A model generated the notes under the pieces. The model searched no databases. It was not told the DNA's origin and was given only the letters and a program-made list of their open reading frames with translations. A program made the translations under genes and the position numbers. This document shows, piece after piece, positions 54,947 to 64,000 of a stretch of 64,000 nucleotides of DNA. Location: contig NZ_CP012154.1 of assembly GCF_001187785.1 (NCBI RefSeq), forward strand, positions 3,280,501 to 3,344,500, written 5' to 3'. Position 1 is the first letter of the stretch; every line of letters starts with the position of its first letter. The DNA comes from Wenzhouxiangella marina (GTDB taxonomy: Bacteria > Pseudomonadota > Gammaproteobacteria > Xanthomonadales > Wenzhouxiangellaceae).

Positions 54947-57900
54947 CTAGTCGGAAGAGCGAGACGCAGCCTCGACGTGGCGCCCTGTCCAGACGCATGC
55001 GCTCAGAGCGCTGATCAGCTGGCGCTCGGTCAGCGGCCATGGCAGAGGGCTGGCCGGGACCGGAAGGCGCGGACAGGATCCGGGCCTGCGCAGTACCAGA
55101 ACCTCGTCGAACGCCTCCAGATCTGCCTCGAGAGCCCTGGAGAGCGGGCGGCGGGATGGGTCGATCAGGGCGATCCGCCCATTCATCCGGCTCGCGCGGT
55201 AGCGGCTACAGCAAAAGCCCCAGCGCCTGGCCAGGCGCCACACGCACCGGGCAAGGGCGGGATCGAGCCAGGTCGTCAGCGACAGCTCGGCCAGTACCGG
55301 CGAGGGCCGCGGCACACTGGCGGGATCCAGAAGCTCCGGCCAGTCCACCTGAAAGCGCGCCCCGGCGGCTGGCTTGTCCGCCAGGCGGATCGTCCCACCC
55401 ATGGCGTCGACCAGACGCCGCGTGATGGCCAGCCCCAGGCCGGAGCCGTCTCCGCGCGGACGGGCGCCGCGATCGAGGCGCTCGAAGGGCTCGAACAGGC
55501 GCTGGGCATCATCGGCGCGAATCCCCGGGCCCTGATCGCTCACCGTCAGGCGCAGACGGCCCGGTCGGTCGCTGCGGGCGCTCAGCTCGACCGCCCCCGC
55601 GGGGGTGAACTTGATCGCATTGCTCAACAGATTGCCCAGGACCTGAGCGAAGCGGTCCGGGTCACCGTTCGCGATCAAGGGCAGGTCGGAGGCCACGCAC
55701 AGGCGAAGCTCCAGGTCCTTGCCGGCCGCCATCGGCGCGAACAACTCGACGCTCGCTTCGAGACTCGCCATCAGCTCGAAGGGCCGTTCCACCAGCTCGA
55801 AGCGCCCGGCCTCGACCCGCGACAGATCGAGCACATCATCGATGACGCGCTGGAGTTGCTGCCCGGAGCGCTGCAAGGTCGCGAGCAACTCGTCCTGTCG
55901 GGGATCGGGGCTCGATTCGCGAAGCAGCTCGACCATGCCGAAGATGCCGTGCATGGGCGTGCGGATCTCATGGCTCATCACGGCGACGAACTCGGACTTG
56001 GCCGCATTGGCCTGCTCGGCCATTCGCCGCCGCTGCCGCGCCTCCCGAAGGGCACGATTGCGCGCTCGGCTGCGGCGATGCACCCGCAGCCCCAGAAAGC
56101 CCAGCCCGAGCACCAGCGCGCCGTAGGCACTCAGCGCCGGGGCTTGTTGCCAGGGCGGAGGAGCCACCCGGAAATCGATTTCAGCACCGCTGTCGGACCA
56201 GGCGCCACCCGGCAGCGCCGCCTGGACCTGGAGTCGGTAGGCGCCGGGGGACAGATTGGTGTAGACCTGCTGTCCCTGACCACGGAGCTCCAGCCAATCC
56301 TCCTGCCAACCGTCGAGGCGAAGCCGGTAGCGGACCCGCTCGGGCGCGAGGTAGCTCGGACTCGCGAACTCCAGGCGCACGTCACGCTGCCAGTATTCCA
56401 GTGGCTCGCGGAGCGGCAGGGGCAGGCGCTGACCGGCGCCATTGACCCCCAGCAGCACCGGCGCCAGCGCTCTTTGCGCCTTGCCCAATTGCAGGCGGTC
56501 GATCAGGGCCAGACCCTGGCCTCCACCGACGAGCAGACGCCCATCCGGCAGCAGCGAGGCGGCCTGCGGCATCAATTCACCGACCGCCACTCCGTCGCCT
56601 CGACCCAGGTAGCGCAGCGGCCCCTCTGACAGATCGAGATGGAGCAGCCCGCTGCTCAGCACGAGCCAGACCGCCTGATCGGAGTCCACCAGCAAGGACA
56701 GCGGGCGTCCACCGGGGATCAGCGGCCCCAGATCGTGCTGCGCGACCGGGTGAAAGCCGCGCGCCGAGGACCGCCACGCGCTCAGCTCACGGTCGCTGCT
56801 GAGCCAGAGCGTTTCTCCCTGCCAGGCCAGCGCGCGTATCGGCCCCTGGGCCAGCCCGAGCACCGGCTGGAACCCCTCACCGTCCCGATACCTGAACACC
56901 TGCCGGCCCGCAGCCATCCACCAGGCGCCCGTTGCATCCCGGGCCATCGCGCCGATGGCGTCGTTCGGGATCGCGTGCGCCGGGCTGGCCTCCGAATGAA
57001 AATGAGTCTCCATATTCCGGGCCAGATCGAAGCGACGAAGCCCGCGATCGTGGCTGGCCACCCAGACCTCCGAGGCGCCGTCGGTCGTCACGAAGCTCAC
57101 CGTCCCATCTTCGACCCGCGCGCGCTCGAACAGGGTCCGCAGCCGGCCGACGGCAGGATCGAACAGCTGCACCCGGCTCGACCAGCCGATGACGAGCTGC
57201 TCGCCAGCCCAATCCAGGTCCGAAATTCGATCCAGGCCGTCGAGCACGGGGGCGCCGAAGACATCCGCCGCGGACTGCGCCCGGCCGCTGGCCAGATCCA
57301 GGCGCTGGATGCCCTCGGTCCGCCCGGCAAGCCAGACGAGGTCGGGGTCGGGATCGGGCAGAACGGCATGCACGGATTGCATGGCCAGGCCCTGTGCCTG
57401 ACCGGGCCGGCGCTGATAGCGCGTCACGGCGCTGGCACTGGCCGGGAGATAGGCCAGCCCCCGACGCGCCACGGCGACCCAGAGCCCACCCTCGTGATCG
57501 AGCAAAAGCTTCTGCAGATGGTTGCTGGGCAGGCCATCGAGCACGGCATCGTGTTGACGAATCACGCGTCGCTGCCCGCCTTCGGGATGCCAGCGAACCA
57601 GGCCTTCATAGGTCGACAGACTCAACCAGCCATCGCCGTGCCTGACGGCATCGACGATCACGCCGTCTGTCTCGAACCAGGGCTCGAGGCGCCAGCCGGA
57701 CGGAGCGACCCGCACTCGGTGCAGCGTCTGGCCCTGCACGACCACGAGCTCCGCCGGCGCAAGCTCGATCAGGTCGGTGAACAGCGCCTGGTCGGCCTGC
57801 CGCCGGGACACGAGCTCGAAACGAGGCTCACCGGGGCGACCCAGGACCGAGACCTGATCGCTCTGAACCAGCCAGATCCGGCAGCCCCGGTCCACCGTCA

Positions 57901-58450
57901 CAGCCATCTGGAATCCGCCCTCGCTCAGGCCGTGCTCCGCCGTCTGCTCGTAGAGCCTGAACGCTCCGCTGGTCGGCTCGTATCGGCCCACACCACCCCG
58001 CATGAAGGCCAGCCAGAGCTGCCCCTGACAATCCTCGGCGATCGACCAGACCTCCGCCTCGGGCAGCGGCCCTCCCTCGGATCGAGGTGCCAGATGCTCC
58101 TGCACGTGGAGGTCGGAGCCGACTCGCACCACCCCCTGTCCCGAGACGGCCGCCCACACCCCGCCCCGGGACGATGGTGCCAGGGCCATGATGTTCGACC
58201 CGGGGAGCGTCCCGGCCCGATCACCCACCCGGACCTGGCGCAGTTGCTGGCCCTCGTGCCGAACCAGACCCGCACGCGTCGCGATCCAGACGAAGCCGTC
58301 ACGGTCGCGGACCAGGGATTCCACCTGGCTGTCAGGCAGGCCCTGTTCGACCCCGAGCAAACGAAAGGCCGGGCTGTCGGCCCTGGCTTGAAGCATCAGA
58401 AACAAGAACGAAGCCAGCCACACGTTCGCCCTGGCTGTATGCGCAATCAT
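54947..58450 (-). CDS. Propeller-type hybrid sensor kinase with degenerate receiver
   Basis: A 1167-residue sensor similar in plan to the kinase at 4689. Signal sequence (about 8-24), two propellers (about 28-660; SLVRDRDGFVWIATRAGLVRHEG and PSNHLQKLLLDHEGGLWVAVARRGLAYL are typical blades), Y_Y_Y domain (about 680-745), one helix (about 755-780), coiled coil, HisKA with His827 in [16 protein letters not shown], and ATPase domain. The C-terminal segment (about 1050-1167, GRIALIDPSRRPLSRALEADLE) has receiver-like alternation but no recognisable phospho-acceptor Asp, so it is a pseudo-receiver. Cognate regulator not in the window. Stands alone. Confidence 0.9.
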   Translation of the reverse strand: MIAHTARANVWLASFLFLMLQARADSPAFRLLGVEQGLPDSQVESLVRDRDGFVWIATRAGLVRHEGQQLRQVRVGDRAGTLPGSNIMALAPSSRGGVWAAVSGQGVVRVGSDLHVQEHLAPRSEGGPLPEAEVWSIAEDCQGQLWLAFMRGGVGRYEPTSGAFRLYEQTAEHGLSEGGFQMAVTVDRGCRIWLVQSDQVSVLGRPGEPRFELVSRRQADQALFTDLIELAPAELVVVQGQTLHRVRVAPSGWRLEPWFETDGVIVDAVRHGDGWLSLSTYEGLVRWHPEGGQRRVIRQHDAVLDGLPSNHLQKLLLDHEGGLWVAVARRGLAYLPASASAVTRYQRRPGQAQGLAMQSVHAVLPDPDPDLVWLAGRTEGIQRLDLASGRAQSAADVFGAPVLDGLDRISDLDWAGEQLVIGWSSRVQLFDPAVGRLRTLFERARVEDGTVSFVTTDGASEVWVASHDRGLRRFDLARNMETHFHSEASPAHAIPNDAIGAMARDATGAWWMAAGRQVFRYRDGEGFQPVLGLAQGPIRALAWQGETLWLSSDRELSAWRSSARGFHPVAQHDLGPLIPGGRPLSLLVDSDQAVWLVLSSGLLHLDLSEGPLRYLGRGDGVAVGELMPQAASLLPDGRLLVGGGQGLALIDRLQLGKAQRALAPVLLGVNGAGQRLPLPLREPLEYWQRDVRLEFASPSYLAPERVRYRLRLDGWQEDWLELRGQGQQVYTNLSPGAYRLQVQAALPGGAWSDSGAEIDFRVAPPPWQQAPALSAYGALVLGLGFLGLRVHRRSRARNRALREARQRRRMAEQANAAKSEFVAVMSHEIRTPMHGIFGMVELLRESSPDPRQDELLATLQRSGQQLQRVIDDVLDLSRVEAGRFELVERPFELMASLEASVELFAPMAAGKDLELRLCVASDLPLIANGDPDRFAQVLGNLLSNAIKFTPAGAVELSARSDRPGRLRLTVSDQGPGIRADDAQRLFEPFERLDRGARPRGDGSGLGLAITRRLVDAMGGTIRLADKPAAGARFQVDWPELLDPASVPRPSPVLAELSLTTWLDPALARCVWRLARRWGFCCSRYRASRMNGRIALIDPSRRPLSRALEADLEAFDEVLVLRRPGSCPRLPVPASPLPWPLTERQLISALSACVWTGRHVEAASRSSD

Positions 58451-58581
58451 GCCGCTCCCTGAAAATCACTCCCCGCAAACATGATAAGTGATCAGCCAGA
58501 TTCGTCAAATTCGAGACGGCGCCCGATCGGATCGGCAGCTTGCTAGAATCCGGTCTGGTAGCCATCCTCGAGAGTCCTCGC

Positions 58582-59271
58582 ATGAGCAACGCAGACCCCT
58601 TGCCGCAGCCCTTCCAGATCGCGTCCGCCTTCGCCATTCCCCTGGTGATGGCCCACCATCCGGATCCGGATGATCTGAACCGGGAACTGCGCGAGCTGTT
58701 CGTTGCGCGCGCCGCCGAAGGAGACCGCTACAGCAATCCCGAGCCTCGGGTGAAACGGAACGACACCCTGTACGAAAGCCGCTTCGATCTGTTCGACTGG
58801 CCGGAAGACTGCGTGCAGAAGCTGCGCGAGTTCTGCTTTACCCAGCTCTACCGAGCCATCGCCGAGCTGAATGGCTACGATCGCTCGATGCTCCAGGACA
58901 TGCGCTACGGTTGCGAGTCCTGGTTCCATCTGACGAAAAAGGGCGGCTTCTTCGCCGCTCACAATCACCCGCTCCACTCCTGGTCAGGCGTCTATTGCGT
59001 GCGGCATGACGGGGACGATGCAAACAGCGATTCGGGCAAGCTGACCTTCATCAACCCGAACTACCACGGGATGATGTACGTGGACGTGGCCAACGCACGC
59101 CTGAAGCGGCCATTCGGGGGCGCGCCGATCATGCTGCGACTCCAGCCCGGCCAGCTGGTGCTGTTTCCCTCCTGGCTGCTGCATGAGGTACTGCCCTACA
59201 ACGGCGAGACGGAACGCATCACCGTGGCCTTCAACGTCCGCTTCCGCTATACGGGCAAGGAGATTCTCTAG
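58582..59271 (+). CDS. 2OG-Fe(II) oxygenase-like protein (PF13759 type)
   Basis: A 229-residue cytoplasmic protein with the double-stranded beta-helix signature of the TIGR02466/PF13759 family: HNHPLHSWSGVYCV (His127 and His129, then Ser-Gly-Val-Tyr), GKLTFINPN, and LVLFPSWLLHEVLPYNGETERITVAFNVRF, supplying His201 and the 2-oxoglutarate-binding Arg212. Members are predicted hydroxylases of small molecules or proteins; substrate unknown. ATG 58582 starts MSNADPLP; a longer frame to 58540 is possible but without a ribosome-binding site. Confidence 0.85.
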   Translation: MSNADPLPQPFQIASAFAIPLVMAHHPDPDDLNRELRELFVARAAEGDRYSNPEPRVKRNDTLYESRFDLFDWPEDCVQKLREFCFTQLYRAIAELNGYDRSMLQDMRYGCESWFHLTKKGGFFAAHNHPLHSWSGVYCVRHDGDDANSDSGKLTFINPNYHGMMYVDVANARLKRPFGGAPIMLRLQPGQLVLFPSWLLHEVLPYNGETERITVAFNVRFRYTGKEIL

Positions 59272-59295
59272 AATCGCGTCGCGCGGGCGACGTGA

Positions 59296-60258
59296 TCAGG
59301 CAAGCGGGCGTCGCCAGATCCGGCTTCGCCCCATGCGGTGCTTGCCACGATACATCAGCTCCGCCGTCTCGACCGGCTCGAGACCCGCCGCCTCCAGCGC
59401 GTCGGCCCAGTCGTCCGACTCGGCGATCATGCGATTGACCCGAAGCATGTCTTCCAACCGGGCCTGGCCGGCCAACAGCTGGCGCCGGAAGCCCGAGATG
59501 GCGCTCTTCTGCGCACGCCGCTCGGCGGCGGAAATACGGATCAGCCCCAGCAGGGACTGTCCGACCTGAGCGAGCAAGGGTGATGCACCCGGCCGGCGTG
59601 CGGCCTCGAACAAGCGACGAATGACGGGCTCCAGACGGCGAACCAGATCGGGGTCGGCCAGCTGCCCAGACTCCCAGGAACCCAGCAGACGCAGGGCGCC
59701 AGAGTTACGCAGCAGGGCGTAGTCCTCCGCCTCTCTGGCCATGGTTTCGACCATGTCGGAATCGGCTCCATGGGTCACGACCGCCAGTTCTCCACCTGGC
59801 TTCAGCACCCGCGCCAGTTCGGGCGCGGAACGGCTCAGATCGCTGTATTCGATCCCGTACTGGCTGGTGATCAGATCGAATTCGGCCTCATCGAAGGGCA
59901 GCGCCTCGATCGGCGTCGAAGCGATGAAGTCGATGCGACCGAGCAAGTCCTGGATCCCTCGGGCCGTTCTGATCAGGGCCCCTGGATTAGGTGTGGCGGC
60001 GTCCACCGCCATGATCGACAATGCCTGCCCCGCCTCCTCTGCCCATCGAGCGGCGAGCAGGGCAATCGGGCCATTGCCGGTACAGACATCGAGCATGCGA
60101 GCGTCCGAACGGCCACTCAGTCGACTGAAGCACTGGCGCCAGAACTGCTCGACCTCGCCGTCGTAGTTGCCGGCGAAGTCCTGCGGCAGAGAGGTCAGCG
60201 CGCCGCTGGCCCAATAGTCGGACCAGTGCGAATAAGCGGACTTGGAAGCGTCGGTCAT
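59296..60258 (-). CDS. Class I SAM-dependent methyltransferase
   Basis: A 320-residue cytoplasmic methyltransferase. Motif I is MLDVCTGNGPIALLAA (about 55-70), motif II VDAATPNP, and the post-I/IV segment FDEAEFDLITSQYGIEYSDL, LARVLKPGGELAVVTHG, as in UbiE-like and small-molecule methyltransferases. The C-terminal third is helical and variable. Convergent with the oxygenase gene 24 bases away; possibly functionally linked but nothing in the sequence proves it. Substrate unknown. Confidence 0.88.
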   Translation of the reverse strand: MTDASKSAYSHWSDYWASGALTSLPQDFAGNYDGEVEQFWRQCFSRLSGRSDARMLDVCTGNGPIALLAARWAEEAGQALSIMAVDAATPNPGALIRTARGIQDLLGRIDFIASTPIEALPFDEAEFDLITSQYGIEYSDLSRSAPELARVLKPGGELAVVTHGADSDMVETMAREAEDYALLRNSGALRLLGSWESGQLADPDLVRRLEPVIRRLFEAARRPGASPLLAQVGQSLLGLIRISAAERRAQKSAISGFRRQLLAGQARLEDMLRVNRMIAESDDWADALEAAGLEPVETAELMYRGKHRMGRSRIWRRPLA

Positions 60259-60307
60259 CGGATGGCGCTCGAGGTTTTCAATTCGAAGATTTCAGGGGTT
60301 CAGAAAG

Positions 60308-60337
60308 CACATGGCCCGGGAAGTCCCGGGCCATGTG
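60308..60337 (-). terminator. Intrinsic terminator of the TonB receptor gene
   Basis: CACATGGCCCGGG (60308-60320) pairs perfectly with CCCGGGCCATGTG (60325-60337), four-base loop; on the minus strand CTTTCTG follows. It lies 36 bases past the receptor stop codon. Confidence 0.8.
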
Positions 60338-60373
60338 GTACTGCTTGAGAACGATCCAAATGCCAGAGGCGAT

Positions 60374-63019
60374 TTAGAAGTTCTGGGTGTAGCGGATGTA
60401 CGGGGTGCGACCGTAGGCATCGTACAGGCTGAAGTTGAAGCCGCGGCTCTCACCTTCATCCAGCACGGGGTCCTTGTCGACCACGTTGTCCACACCCAGG
60501 GTGATGCGACCATCCCACGGGGTGTAGTAGTTCAGCTGCAGGTCGTGCGTGGTCCAGCTCGGCAGGCCCACATCCGGATCCGCCAGGCTGTCGCTCTGAG
60601 AATCGATGTAGTTGATGTTCCACGCGAAGGTGAAATCACCGAAGCTGTACACGTTCGACAGGACTGCACGCCAGCGCGGCAGACCGGCTTCGCCGGACAC
60701 GTTGGCACCGCTGTCGACTTCGTAACGCCAGGTGTAACCGGCCTGGAGTTCGTTGTTCAGGCGACCCATGTCACCGAAGTCGAAGTTGGTGCGCATGTTG
60801 ATGTCGAAGCCGCGGGTTTCGATCGTACCCAGGCTAGCGAAACCACGCTGCAGGAACTGGATGGCACCGCTGTCCGGGTTACGCAGCAGGCCGAGGCCCA
60901 GCGACGAGTTCGGACCCGACGAACCAACCGGGAAGTTGCTCAGCCCCGGCGGGCAGTTGGTGGTGGTGCCGGCCAGGCAGTTGATGATCGTCTGGGCACC
61001 GATGGCAGCCACACGGCCGTCGATTTCGATGTTCCAGAAGTCGATCGAGCCGTTCAGCCAATCGAACGGTTCGAAAGCCACACCCAGGCTGAACTGCTCG
61101 GAATCTTCCGGCTGCAGATTCGGGTTGGCGATCGAGAAGGCCGTGATCTGGACCGACTCGGTCGTCGGAACGCCGAAGGCCGTTGCGGTTGCAGCGTCGA
61201 CCACAGGGTCAGCCGAGAAGGACGGCTGAGCTGCCAGAATTTCCAGCGGCGGAGCGCGGAAGCCCTGACCCCAGGAAGCGCGGATGGTCAGCTCGTCGAG
61301 CGGCTGGTAGCGCAGAGCCACTTTCGGGCTGAAGGCATCGCCGAAGTCGGAGTAGTCATCGTAGCGAGCAGCAACGCTCAGCTCCAGGGTGTCCAGGATC
61401 GGGAAGGCAGCTTCTGCGAAGACAGCCCACTGATCACGAGCACCGAAGGCAGAGTTACCGGCGGAACCGGTGATGTTGCCGTTGGCCTGCAGGTCATCGT
61501 AGATGTCCTTGTAGTTCTCGTCACGGTACTCGGCACCGAAGGCGAAGCCGACCGGGCCAGCGGCCATGTCGAACAGATCGGTCGAAGCCTGAGCGTAAGC
61601 CTGGCGAGAGACGTAGCGGGCGTCACGGTTGATGGTGGCCGTGAACGACTGCAGCACGTCCTGCGGGACGTTGAACGGATCGTAGATGTTGTACGCGCCG
61701 CTGTCGAACTGCGGCTGCGCCAGCGCAGACACGATGTAGTTGCGGCCCAGCTCGTTGTACTGCGACTCGGTGCGGCGAATGCCGGCGTCCACGTCGAAGT
61801 TGCCGAGGCGACCCTGAACACCCAGATCGATGTCATAGACCTGAGCATCGGTGCTGGTGTCACGCGGACCGTTGGCAGCGAAGCGGTGGGTCAGCAGCAG
61901 GGTGTTGTCAGCCTGGTCCTGATAGGCTTCCCAGTTCGGGTTCAGACCGCCAGCGCTCGGCGGGGTCGCCGGGTGGTTCGGCAGGCCCGGAGACAGCACG
62001 ATGGCGCCGAAGCCACCGACCAGCCACGGCGAAGACGGCACCGGAGCGTAACGACCGAAAGAGGTCACGCGGCTCAGGCCGAAGTTGCCGTACAGGCTCC
62101 AGTCAGCGTTGATGTCGTAACGCGAACGAGCGAACAGGGACTGGTTCTCGGTCTCGGCTTCGTCAGCGGCCTGCAGCGTGAAGTCATACGCACACAGAGA
62201 GCCGTTGATGAAGAAGCCGGGGCCCTGGCAGCCCGGAACGTTGGCAGCGCCGTAGGTCGGGTTGTTCAGGAAGCTGAAGCCCGCGGTCAGGAAGTTGTTC
62301 GAGAAGATCGACGCACCGCCCTGGGACCACTCACGGTCACGCTGGAAGACGATTTCGCGCTTGTTGTTCGACACGCCGGCCATGATGCGGCCGCGGTTGC
62401 CAGCGACACCGAAGATCACGCCAGCTTCACGGGTGTCACCACCCTCACGCTTCGGATCGGAGATGCCGGCGAACATTTCAACGCCTTCGAAATCGGAACG
62501 GGTGATGATGTTGACCACACCGCCGATGGCGTCAGCGCCGTAAATAGCGGAAGCGCCGTCAGCCAGGATTTCGATCCGCTCGACAGCGGCCAGCGGGACA
62601 GCGTTCAGGTCCTGAGCGGTACCGACGTTCGGTGCGTTAGGAGCACGACGACCGTCGACCAGGATCAGGGTACGACCAGAGCCCAGGGCGCGCAGGGACA
62701 GACCAGCGAAGGACTGAGCCGAGCTACCGGACTGCGGACGGAAAGAACCGGCGCTGTTGATCGGCTGCTGACGCAGCAGGTCGGCGACGGACGTCTGACC
62801 GGACAGCTCGATCTGCTGGCGGTCGATGACCTGGATCGGCAGAGCGCCTTCCACGTCAGTGCGCTTGATGCGGGAACCGGTGACCTGAACGCGATCCAGA
62901 TCCGCGGCCTCCTCGTCCTGGGCGGAGACCGGGGCAGCGGTCATCGCCAGGCCGGCAACCATGCTCGCGCCCAGCGCGTAATGGATTGCCTTGGCAAGTG
63001 GGTTACGGTTGTGCTTCAT
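60374..63019 (-). CDS. TonB-dependent outer-membrane receptor (Oar-like)
   Basis: Outer-membrane active transporter, 881 residues from ATG 63019 (GGAGAG upstream). Signal peptide ends APVSAQ; then a TonB-box-like DLDRVQVTGSRIKR, plug domain (about 55-170; IEILADGASAIYGADAIGGVVNIITR), and a 22-strand-type barrel ending in the outer-membrane signature IRYTQNF with terminal Phe. The extra-long extracellular loops (about 250-420) and N-terminus place it with Oar-like TonB receptors of Xanthomonadales that take up peptides or carbohydrates; the substrate is not readable. AT-rich upstream region with palindrome at 63061. Confidence 0.94.
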   Translation of the reverse strand: MKHNRNPLAKAIHYALGASMVAGLAMTAAPVSAQDEEAADLDRVQVTGSRIKRTDVEGALPIQVIDRQQIELSGQTSVADLLRQQPINSAGSFRPQSGSSAQSFAGLSLRALGSGRTLILVDGRRAPNAPNVGTAQDLNAVPLAAVERIEILADGASAIYGADAIGGVVNIITRSDFEGVEMFAGISDPKREGGDTREAGVIFGVAGNRGRIMAGVSNNKREIVFQRDREWSQGGASIFSNNFLTAGFSFLNNPTYGAANVPGCQGPGFFINGSLCAYDFTLQAADEAETENQSLFARSRYDINADWSLYGNFGLSRVTSFGRYAPVPSSPWLVGGFGAIVLSPGLPNHPATPPSAGGLNPNWEAYQDQADNTLLLTHRFAANGPRDTSTDAQVYDIDLGVQGRLGNFDVDAGIRRTESQYNELGRNYIVSALAQPQFDSGAYNIYDPFNVPQDVLQSFTATINRDARYVSRQAYAQASTDLFDMAAGPVGFAFGAEYRDENYKDIYDDLQANGNITGSAGNSAFGARDQWAVFAEAAFPILDTLELSVAARYDDYSDFGDAFSPKVALRYQPLDELTIRASWGQGFRAPPLEILAAQPSFSADPVVDAATATAFGVPTTESVQITAFSIANPNLQPEDSEQFSLGVAFEPFDWLNGSIDFWNIEIDGRVAAIGAQTIINCLAGTTTNCPPGLSNFPVGSSGPNSSLGLGLLRNPDSGAIQFLQRGFASLGTIETRGFDINMRTNFDFGDMGRLNNELQAGYTWRYEVDSGANVSGEAGLPRWRAVLSNVYSFGDFTFAWNINYIDSQSDSLADPDVGLPSWTTHDLQLNYYTPWDGRITLGVDNVVDKDPVLDEGESRGFNFSLYDAYGRTPYIRYTQNF

Positions 63020-63060
63020 CAGACTCTCCAAAGTTGTCTTTTGATTTTGCTTTTCAGCAT

Positions 63061-63076
63061 TCGATACTAGTATCGA
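63061..63076. promoter_or_regulatory. Palindromic operator candidate of the TonB receptor
   Basis: TCGATACTAGTATCGA is a perfect 16-base palindrome 42 bases before the receptor start. Half of it, CGATACTAG, recurs at 63159-63167; read on the minus strand each half gives a TAGTAT -10-like hexamer. It may be an operator, a promoter pair, or both. Confidence 0.5.
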
Positions 63077-63323
63077 CAGCAAGTGTCGGAGCGGAGACGC
63101 CCCGTGCCAAACGACTGCCCACGGGCAGCAGTTCGGCTGAGACCCTCCGACTCTGCGCCGATACTAGCACCATCCTTCGGTGATGAAAAGGCCTTTGTTA
63201 AGGACTTGTAAACCTCGGCCAGGCCTTGGTTCGTCCGCCAAGTCGTTGATTCTTATTGCCCGGCCTGAGTTCATCACCCGATCCTGCGAAAGCGGTCCGT
63301 TTTCTGCCGTTTTCGCACCGAAA

Positions 63324-63343
63324 GCGGGCCGGAAAGCGCCCGC
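63324..63343 (-). terminator. Weak hairpin after pckG
   Basis: GCGGGC (63324-63329) pairs with GCCCGC (63338-63343) directly after the pckG stop codon; on the minus strand TTTCGG follows. Six pairs and a short T run make it a weak terminator. Confidence 0.4.
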
Positions 63344-64000
63344 TCAGCCCCCCAGACCAGCACGCACCCGAGCCAACTCATCCCTGAGTTCGGTCGGTAC
63401 GCGCTCGCCGAAGGATTCGAAGAATTCCTCGATCGAGGCCATCTCCTCGCGCCACTCGCCGGCGTCCACCGCCAGCAGGGTCTCGAGGTCGGGCCGCTCT
63501 TCGAGACCCTCCAGATTCAATGCATCCGGCGTCGGCAGCAGCCCCACGGGCGTCTCGACCGCATCGGCCTCTCCGCGAGTGCGCGCCAGAATCCACTCCA
63601 GCACGCGCAGGTTCTCGCCGAAGCCCGGCCAGATGAAACCGCCGTCGCTATCGCGGCGGAACCAGTTGACCTGGAAGATCCGCGGCGGCTGTGTGAGCCT
63701 GGAACCGACGCTCAGCCAGTGCGACCAGTAATCGGCGAAGTGGTAGCCGCAGAACGGCTTCATCGCCATCGGATCGCGGCGCACCACGCCCACCTGGCCC
63801 GTCGCGGCGGCGGTGGTCTCGGACGCCATCGCGCTGCCGACCAGCACGCCATGGCGCCAGTCCCTGGCTTCCATGACCAGCGGCGCCAGCCCGGCACGGC
63901 GGCCACCGAAGACGATCGCATCGATCGGCACGCCCTCGGGGTTCTCGGCCTCGGCCGAATAGCTCGGGCAACGCTTGATCGAGACGGTGAAACGCGAGTT
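63344..64000 (-). CDS. pckG: Phosphoenolpyruvate carboxykinase (GTP), C-terminal part
   Basis: Converts oxaloacetate and GTP to phosphoenolpyruvate, GDP and CO2 in gluconeogenesis. The window keeps the last 218 codons; the start lies past the right edge. The visible part reads NSRFTVSIKRCPSY, then VPIDAIVFGGRRAGLAPLV, ARDWRHGVLVGSAMASETTAAATG, VRRDPMAMKPFCGYHFADYWSHWL and FQVNWFRRDSDGGFIWPGFGENLRVLEWIL. FGGRR, FCGY and WPGFGEN are diagnostic of the GTP-dependent family, distinct from the ATP enzyme. The reading frame is open to the edge. Confidence 0.97.
   Translation of the reverse strand, partial: NSRFTVSIKRCPSYSAEAENPEGVPIDAIVFGGRRAGLAPLVMEARDWRHGVLVGSAMASETTAAATGQVGVVRRDPMAMKPFCGYHFADYWSHWLSVGSRLTQPPRIFQVNWFRRDSDGGFIWPGFGENLRVLEWILARTRGEADAVETPVGLLPTPDALNLEGLEERPDLETLLAVDAGEWREEMASIEEFFESFGERVPTELRDELARVRAGLGG

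Larger units (their letters stand above)
63020..63343. other. 324-base intergenic region upstream of the TonB receptor
   Basis: No gene. Contains the receptor's promoter region with a perfect 16-base palindrome at 63061-63076 and a second copy of CGATACTAG at 63159-63167. The distal part (63180-63340) holds the pckG 3' end and a weak hairpin at 63324-63343. Confidence 0.5.

Overview
The window is gene-dense, GC-rich chromosomal DNA from a free-living aerobic or microaerobic gammaproteobacterium. Gene content points to the Xanthomonadales/Chromatiales area, perhaps something like Wenzhouxiangella: cbb3 oxidase cluster with accessory genes, Anr/FNR, NtrBC next to glnA, propeller-type hybrid kinases, S9 and M14 exopeptidases, an Oar-like TonB receptor. 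The taxon is an inference from gene families; no rRNA or tRNA gene was seen. All intergenic spaces are short except five stretches noted in the list.

Layout. 1-9.6 kb: a small minus-strand operon (tag plus two unknown genes), tandem lipoproteins, a DUF6279 lipoprotein, a receiver-GGDEF protein overlapping a giant hybrid kinase, yceH and a cold shock gene. 9.8-13.4 kb: a peptide-type ABC importer (binding protein plus two permeases, no ATPase in view). 13.5-15.9 kb: EAL protein, DUF6502 protein and an exported protein with SGTG repeats. 15.9-18.8 kb: GTPase/DUF3482 with DUF2868 membrane partner. 18.9-29.1 kb: ccoN-O-Q-P, a small membrane protein, ccoG-H-I-S, an IPTL-CTERM-like exported protein, and a TauE/SafE-family metal-site membrane protein. 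29.1-32.3 kb: an AT-richer island with a Fic protein and two unknown exported/anchored proteins in one operon. 32.3-40.8 kb: S9 peptidase, hemN, fnr (whose stop codon sits in the target duplication of an IS5-like MITE), M14 peptidase and a PEBP protein. 40.8-44.4 kb: a VWA protein with five tandem repeats and a cysteine-rich exported protein. 44.6-49.6 kb: glnA with a near-perfect sigma-54 promoter, a DUF4124 protein, ntrB, ntrC and dtd. 49.7-64 kb: an exported HExxH protease, dodecin, M48 peptidase, lemA, a second propeller kinase, a 2OG-Fe(II) oxygenase, a methyltransferase, a TonB-dependent receptor, and the C-terminal part of GTP-dependent PEP carboxykinase.

How it fits together. Three FNR/Anr boxes precede ccoN, the TauE-like gene and hemN, and the fnr gene with all four cluster cysteines lies in the same window, so the 18.8-37.2 kb region reads as a low-oxygen respiration module: oxidase, copper loading, oxygen-independent heme synthesis and its sensor. 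The glnA-ntrBC block is a nitrogen module with its own sigma-54 promoter and candidate NtrC site. No CRISPR array, prophage or intact transposase was found. The least explained parts are the Fic island, the EAL/DUF6502/SGTG trio, the repeat-built exported proteins, and two non-coding inverted-repeat elements.
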